A stretch of 9,549 bases of DNA from positions 1 to 9,549 of the forward strand of contig CAIMPQ010000126.1 in the NCBI GenBank assembly GCA_903843315.1, given 5' to 3'. The stretch is from an uncultured beta proteobacterium. Its GTDB lineage: Bacteria > Pseudomonadota > Gammaproteobacteria > Burkholderiales > Burkholderiaceae. The notes below the pieces were generated by a model. It ran no database searches, was not told the DNA's origin, and saw only the letters and a program-made list of their open reading frames with translations. Every line of letters begins with the position of its first letter. The first letter of the stretch is position 1. The translations under genes were made by a program, and so were the position numbers. Below, piece by piece: positions 6,777-9,549 of this stretch.

Positions 6777-7562
6777 TTAAGGTCTGACCCCTGGGGTCTC
6801 TATGGGCAGGCCGTTTGCTCGCCACATCAAAAAGAGCTCCAGTTGTGCCATCTCTGGCGAGCCATACTCAAACTGCTGAGCCCTCACACCACTCATGCAA
6901 TTGCGTAGGCGTCGTTGTAAAGATCCCAAGGTCTGCCATTCCAGGCGATAGATTGGATAGGCATTGGGATGTCCTTGAGGTATAGAGCTTCCTCCCAGCT
7001 TCAGCCCCGCTCTATCTTCATGACATTGGGCGCAGGACAAATTGAGTTGACCCATTCTTTCGTTAAACCAACGGCGCCCCTTTTCAAGATCAGCTTTATT
7101 TGTCGCAGTTTCTTTAATGGAGATAGTCATTCCTTTGGACTGATTGGCTACAAATACCGTGAGGGAGAGTAGCTCTTTATTCTCATAAGGAAGTACAGGC
7201 GCGCCTTGTCTTGCAACTCGACATTGATTGATTTGACCCTCAAGGGTTTGTAACTTGCCTTGGATCACATTGGGAAACTGTGTTGCTACACCCCGCATGG
7301 ATTTTTTAGCATCACCATGACAACTAGAACAGGCGACACGCTTTTCGCCTGACTTTACATTCCACAAACTCTCACCCTCGCTTACCCAAAACATTGCCGG
7401 ATTAAGGCTGGGATCATCTTGCATTACCCTATTTTCAGGAGACATTAACTCGTAACTGGACTGTTTTTGCTGAGTAGGGAGCGCTGATGCTGCTAAAGCG
7501 CTTGAATCTGCAATCAACAGAAAGCAGCTTGCCAGGAAATACCGGTAAATCTGCTGTTTCAC
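6777..7562 (-). CDS. soxA: SoxA, dihaem c-type cytochrome of SoxAX
   Basis: Catalytic subunit of the periplasmic SoxAX cytochrome, which forms the disulfide between the sulfur substrate and the SoxY cysteine and passes the electrons to SoxX. The 261 residues start with a Sec signal peptide (about 1-25, ending ALA). There are two haem sites: CSSCH at 78-82 and CAQCH at 177-181. Cys114 (NQCRVARQG) and Cys222 (RLRNCMSGVRA) occupy the axial-ligand cysteine positions. Cys222 corresponds to the active-site cysteine that carries a persulfide in characterised SoxA. This is therefore the dihaem type of SoxA. The start is GTG, and it overlaps the soxZ stop as GTGA (7559-7562), so translation is probably coupled. 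It is the last gene of the operon, 9 bp from convergent purU. No convincing terminator is seen. Confidence 0.95.
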   Translation of the reverse strand: MKQQIYRYFLASCFLLIADSSALAASALPTQQKQSSYELMSPENRVMQDDPSLNPAMFWVSEGESLWNVKSGEKRVACSSCHGDAKKSMRGVATQFPNVIQGKLQTLEGQINQCRVARQGAPVLPYENKELLSLTVFVANQSKGMTISIKETATNKADLEKGRRWFNERMGQLNLSCAQCHEDRAGLKLGGSSIPQGHPNAYPIYRLEWQTLGSLQRRLRNCMSGVRAQQFEYGSPEMAQLELFLMWRANGLPIETPGVRP

Positions 7563-7888
7563 GAAACAGTAATTCGCGCCTGATTAATCGCTTCATAACC
7601 ATCATCACCAACCCACTTAAATTCAAGAGTGCCCGTTTCAGTAGCGATAGTAGTGAAGATGATTAAAGGATTGGCGCCGATGCCCGAGAAGAAATCCGCT
7701 TTAAATATCTCTACATTGTTATAAGAACATGTAAAGACGTGAATAATGTCACGAGGAATTAATTTGCCAGATTCTGTATAACGAAATCCTGATTCCATAT
7801 CGTGCTGAGCAATTGCTCGAATTTCAATAATAGAACCCTTCTTTGCAGTAGAAGGCATGGTGATAGAGGTACGTGATGTTTTACTCAT
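7559..7888 (-). CDS. soxZ: SoxZ, sulfur carrier complex subunit
   Basis: Small partner of SoxY in the periplasmic SoxYZ carrier that holds sulfur intermediates of the Sox pathway. With the ATG at 7886-7888 the protein has 109 residues, the normal SoxZ length. It carries the family pattern throughout: ITMPSTAKKGSIIEIRA, QHDMESGFRY, GKLIPRDIIHVFTCSYN, ANPLIIF and TGTLEFKW. The frame runs on upstream for 18 codons, but that part does not look like SoxZ and overlaps the soxY reading frame. The chosen ATG has a GGAG Shine-Dalgarno sequence 5 nt upstream (at 7894-7897) and forms an ATGA overlap with the soxY stop. No signal peptide is present, as expected, because SoxZ is exported by the Tat system together with SoxY. 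Confidence 0.95.
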   Translation of the reverse strand: MSKTSRTSITMPSTAKKGSIIEIRAIAQHDMESGFRYTESGKLIPRDIIHVFTCSYNNVEIFKADFFSGIGANPLIIFTTIATETGTLEFKWVGDDGYEAINQARITVS

Positions 7889-8373
7889 ACCATCTCCGTG
7901 CAGGCAGAAAGGGTTACGAATGTTTCTGCAGAACCTTGCCAAAAACTACCATCGCTCATTTGTACAATAGCCAAGACACGTTGACTATCTGCTAAACGAA
8001 CACGCGTAGTGATATTGGCAGTACCCGAACGCGGTGATAAATAAGCGGCAAAAATATTGGGGTATGGATTACCTTCCGCCACCACATGAATCACTTTGAC
8101 ATAATCGTTCGCCGTCATCGGACTATCTACACTTACCGTTAGAACTACCAAATTCCCGTTTTCTACGAGTGGTGGAATGACTAATGTAACGCGCCCATCT
8201 TTAATCATTGCGCCACCAGTAATTTTTTTGATCGCCTCATCTGCATCTTCCTTCTTAGCAAATACCAATGAGGGAGAAAACCAAGAGCCGAGGGCTATAA
8301 AACCGAGCTTTTGGATGCTTCTCAGCCAATCACGGCGATGCATTCTTGGAAGGAAATTCATATTCGTCTTCAT
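7885..8373 (-). CDS. soxY: SoxY, sulfur carrier subunit with unusual C-terminus
   Basis: Periplasmic carrier subunit whose C-terminal cysteine binds the sulfur substrate. The 162 residues contain a Tat signal: MHRRDWLRS (twin Arg13-Arg14), a hydrophobic stretch, and cleavage near VFA (39). The SoxY domain follows, with IPPLVENGNLVVLTVSVDSP (67-86), VVAEGNPYPNIFAAYLSPRSG and VRLADSQRVLAIVQMSDGSFW. The canonical SoxY tail GGCGG is absent. The protein instead ends TLSACTEMV, leaving Cys158 fifth from the end as the only candidate sulfur-binding residue. The bases encoding this tail also hold the soxZ ribosome binding site. The ATG overlaps the soxX stop as ATGA (8370-8373). Met5 and Met11 are alternative starts, and all three retain the Tat motif. 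No other frame encodes a GGCGG end. Confidence 0.92.
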   Translation of the reverse strand: MKTNMNFLPRMHRRDWLRSIQKLGFIALGSWFSPSLVFAKKEDADEAIKKITGGAMIKDGRVTLVIPPLVENGNLVVLTVSVDSPMTANDYVKVIHVVAEGNPYPNIFAAYLSPRSGTANITTRVRLADSQRVLAIVQMSDGSFWQGSAETFVTLSACTEMV

Positions 8374-8810
8374 CTTGAATTTTGGGAATTGAGACTGACC
8401 AGGAATGCTACAACATCCTCAATCTCTTGGCCATTTAATATGGTTTGTCCTGCAAATTTTGGAGCAACACGATTCAGGTTTCCGGATTTGTAATAAGCTG
8501 GCATGATGGTATTCGGATTAAAACGGCTAGCGTCAACAATGCGCGCTCTTAATTGCGGCGCACTGAGTTGTGCACTACTGACAGTGAGTTCGGGAGCTAA
8601 ATTCCCCTGGAATCGTTCCTCGGGAAAGGGTCCGCTGTGGCACAGCAAGCATAAGCCTGTTTGACGACTAGCAACAATAGTGCGCCCCCTACTAACATCA
8701 CCAGGTGCAGAAGAAAGGGATTCATAAATCGAATCCCCCACTACTTTTTGAGCCTGCGCCGAACTGAGACTGAGAAAGACTAGCAACAGCGATACTAGTA
8801 CATACCTCAT
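8370..8810 (-). CDS. soxX: SoxX, monohaem c-type cytochrome of SoxAX
   Basis: Electron-accepting subunit of SoxAX, relaying electrons from SoxA to periplasmic cytochromes. From the ATG at 8810 there are 146 residues. A Sec signal peptide ends at AQA (residue 20). The haem site CLLCH is at 54-58, followed by SGPFPEERFQGNLAPEL, a typical SoxX stretch. The distal ligand is Met103 in NTIMPAYY. The C-terminal helix QEIEDVVAFLVSL is standard for cytochrome c. A second ATG lies two codons upstream at 8816. I prefer 8810 because AAGGA at 8816-8820 is then 5 nt away, whereas it would overlap the earlier start codon. The gene lies 30 bp downstream of the molybdopterin-subunit stop and overlaps soxY by 4 bp, so all are probably co-transcribed. 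Confidence 0.94.
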   Translation of the reverse strand: MRYVLVSLLLVFLSLSSAQAQKVVGDSIYESLSSAPGDVSRGRTIVASRQTGLCLLCHSGPFPEERFQGNLAPELTVSSAQLSAPQLRARIVDASRFNPNTIMPAYYKSGNLNRVAPKFAGQTILNGQEIEDVVAFLVSLNSQNSR

Positions 8811-8815
8811 TCTCA

Positions 8816-8820
8816 TCCTT
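8816..8820 (-). promoter_or_regulatory. Ribosome binding site that decides the soxX start
   Basis: On the minus strand this reads AAGGA. It is 5 nt upstream of the ATG at 8808-8810, but overlaps the first base of the ATG at 8814-8816. Spacing therefore favours the downstream start for soxX. It is the only good Shine-Dalgarno match in the 24-30 bp gap behind the molybdopterin-subunit gene. Confidence 0.6.
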
Positions 8821-8840
8821 GCAATTTCACAGTGAACTTC

Positions 8841-9549
8841 TTAAACCAACTTAATGCCGCTATTTTTTAAGGGCACTGTACGCAAACGTTGTCCAGTAGC
8901 GCGGTAGAACGCATTTAACACTGCTGGCGCCGCAACTGCGATCGTTGGCTCTCCTACACCACCCCATTCTTTTCCGCCACCTTGGATGACGATGGTTTCA
9001 ACAGGTGGCATTTGATATAGCCGAATAGAACCAAAAGTATCAAAGTTCTTTTGGACGACTGCGCCCTTATCGATCGTAATCTCTTCCTCGAAAAGCGCTG
9101 ATAGTCCATACACAAATGAACCCGACACCTGACGGGCAACTTGAGCTGGATTAACAACGTATCCAGGGTCAGTTGCTGCAACAAAACGATGGATCTTCAC
9201 TTCATTACCGTTTTTCACAGAGAGCTCACACGCTGCAGCCACATAACTACCGAAGGAACGCATTTGTGCTACCCCACGGAACACCCCAGGTGCCGCTGGT
9301 TTAGTCCAACCAATGCCATCTGCTACGGCATTTAAGACAGCGATTGCACGTGGATGTTTGCCCATATGTTGGCGACGGAACTCTACCGCATCCACCCCAA
9401 TTGCCTCAGCCATTTCATCCATGAAGGATTCGATAAAGACGGCATTTTGATTCACATTCACACCACGCCAAAAACCTGGTGGGATATGGGTGTTGCGCAT
9501 AGCATGATCAACTGTAAGGTTCGGGAAGTTGTAGGTAAAGCCATGCTCA
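8841..9549 (-). CDS. Xanthine dehydrogenase family molybdopterin-binding subunit, C-terminal part
   Basis: Only the last 235 residues or so are in the window. The frame is open to the right edge, so the 5' end lies outside, and the Met codon at 9500 is internal. The product belongs to the molybdenum-hydroxylase large subunits, closest in style to isoquinoline 1-oxidoreductase/aldehyde dehydrogenase beta subunits (IorB type). Motifs seen in order are PPGFWRGVNVNQNAVFIESFMDE (the PVGFWRSVGxSxNAF-like site), the segment ATDPGYVVNPAQVARQVSGSFVYGLSA, which binds cofactor and shapes the substrate pocket, and GGVGEPTIAVAAPAVLNAF. The last contains the GxGE catalytic glutamate (codon near 8949). Such enzymes hydroxylate aldehydes or N-heterocycles with a [2Fe-2S] partner and often a c-type cytochrome. 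The substrate is unknown. The gene leads into soxX after a gap of 24-30 bp on the same strand. Confidence 0.9.
   Translation of the reverse strand, partial: EHGFTYNFPNLTVDHAMRNTHIPPGFWRGVNVNQNAVFIESFMDEMAEAIGVDAVEFRRQHMGKHPRAIAVLNAVADGIGWTKPAAPGVFRGVAQMRSFGSYVAAACELSVKNGNEVKIHRFVAATDPGYVVNPAQVARQVSGSFVYGLSALFEEEITIDKGAVVQKNFDTFGSIRLYQMPPVETIVIQGGGKEWGGVGEPTIAVAAPAVLNAFYRATGQRLRTVPLKNSGIKLV

Noticed and set aside
6786..6798. Near-perfect palindrome GACCCCTGGGGTC inside the 3' end of soxA, considered as a bidirectional terminator.
   Set aside because: The loop would be a single base, or a 4-bp stem if opened. No T-run follows on either strand, because the T-run at 6774-6778 precedes it in the purU direction. 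It is also coding sequence.
7885..7911. A frameshift as the cause of the missing GGCGG tail in soxY.
   Set aside because: No frame on this strand encodes a GGCGG-like end. The frame also closes exactly on an ATGA junction with soxZ, so the gene is internally consistent.
7889..7942. N-terminal extension of soxZ by 18 codons.
   Set aside because: It does not resemble SoxZ, it overlaps soxY coding sequence, and the internal ATG has a good ribosome binding site and an ATGA overlap.

Overview
The window looks like chromosomal DNA of a low-GC betaproteobacterium of the Burkholderiales, most likely Polynucleobacter or a close relative. This is inferred from the moderate GC content, the tonB-exbB-exbD order, the Burkholderiales-type protein sequences and the combination of a sox cluster with a molybdenum hydroxylase. 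It cannot be proven without a search. Nearly all of the window is coding. No insertion sequence, phage gene, CRISPR array or rRNA is visible.

Left part (1-1798, + strand): a compact tonB-exbB-exbD operon for the energy transducer of TonB-dependent outer-membrane uptake. Facing it tail to tail (1802-2266, - strand) is an unrecognised small secreted protein with a TTG start. That gene lies 28 nt downstream of a tRNA-Leu(UAA) gene on the same strand (2295-2383).

Middle part (2384-6767, + strand): after a 133-bp divergent intergenic region come a membrane-anchored penicillin/acyl-homoserine-lactone acylase-type Ntn hydrolase, a surface-adhesin-E-like secreted protein, a low-complexity lipoprotein whose start lies inside the adhesin-like gene, and purU (formyltetrahydrofolate deformylase). 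These look like separate or loosely linked genes.

Right part (6777-9549, - strand): a tightly packed operon read from right to left. It holds the C-terminal part of a xanthine-dehydrogenase/isoquinoline-oxidoreductase-type molybdopterin subunit (cut by the window edge), then soxX, soxY, soxZ and soxA. Each sox junction is a 4-bp stop/start overlap. SoxXA is the periplasmic c-type cytochrome pair that oxidatively loads the sulfur substrate onto the cysteine arm of the SoxYZ carrier. The operon ends at soxA against purU, so soxB and soxCD are not downstream here. The most unusual points are the SoxY C-terminus, which lacks the canonical GGCGG arm and ends SACTEMV, and the linkage of a molybdenum hydroxylase to the Sox genes.
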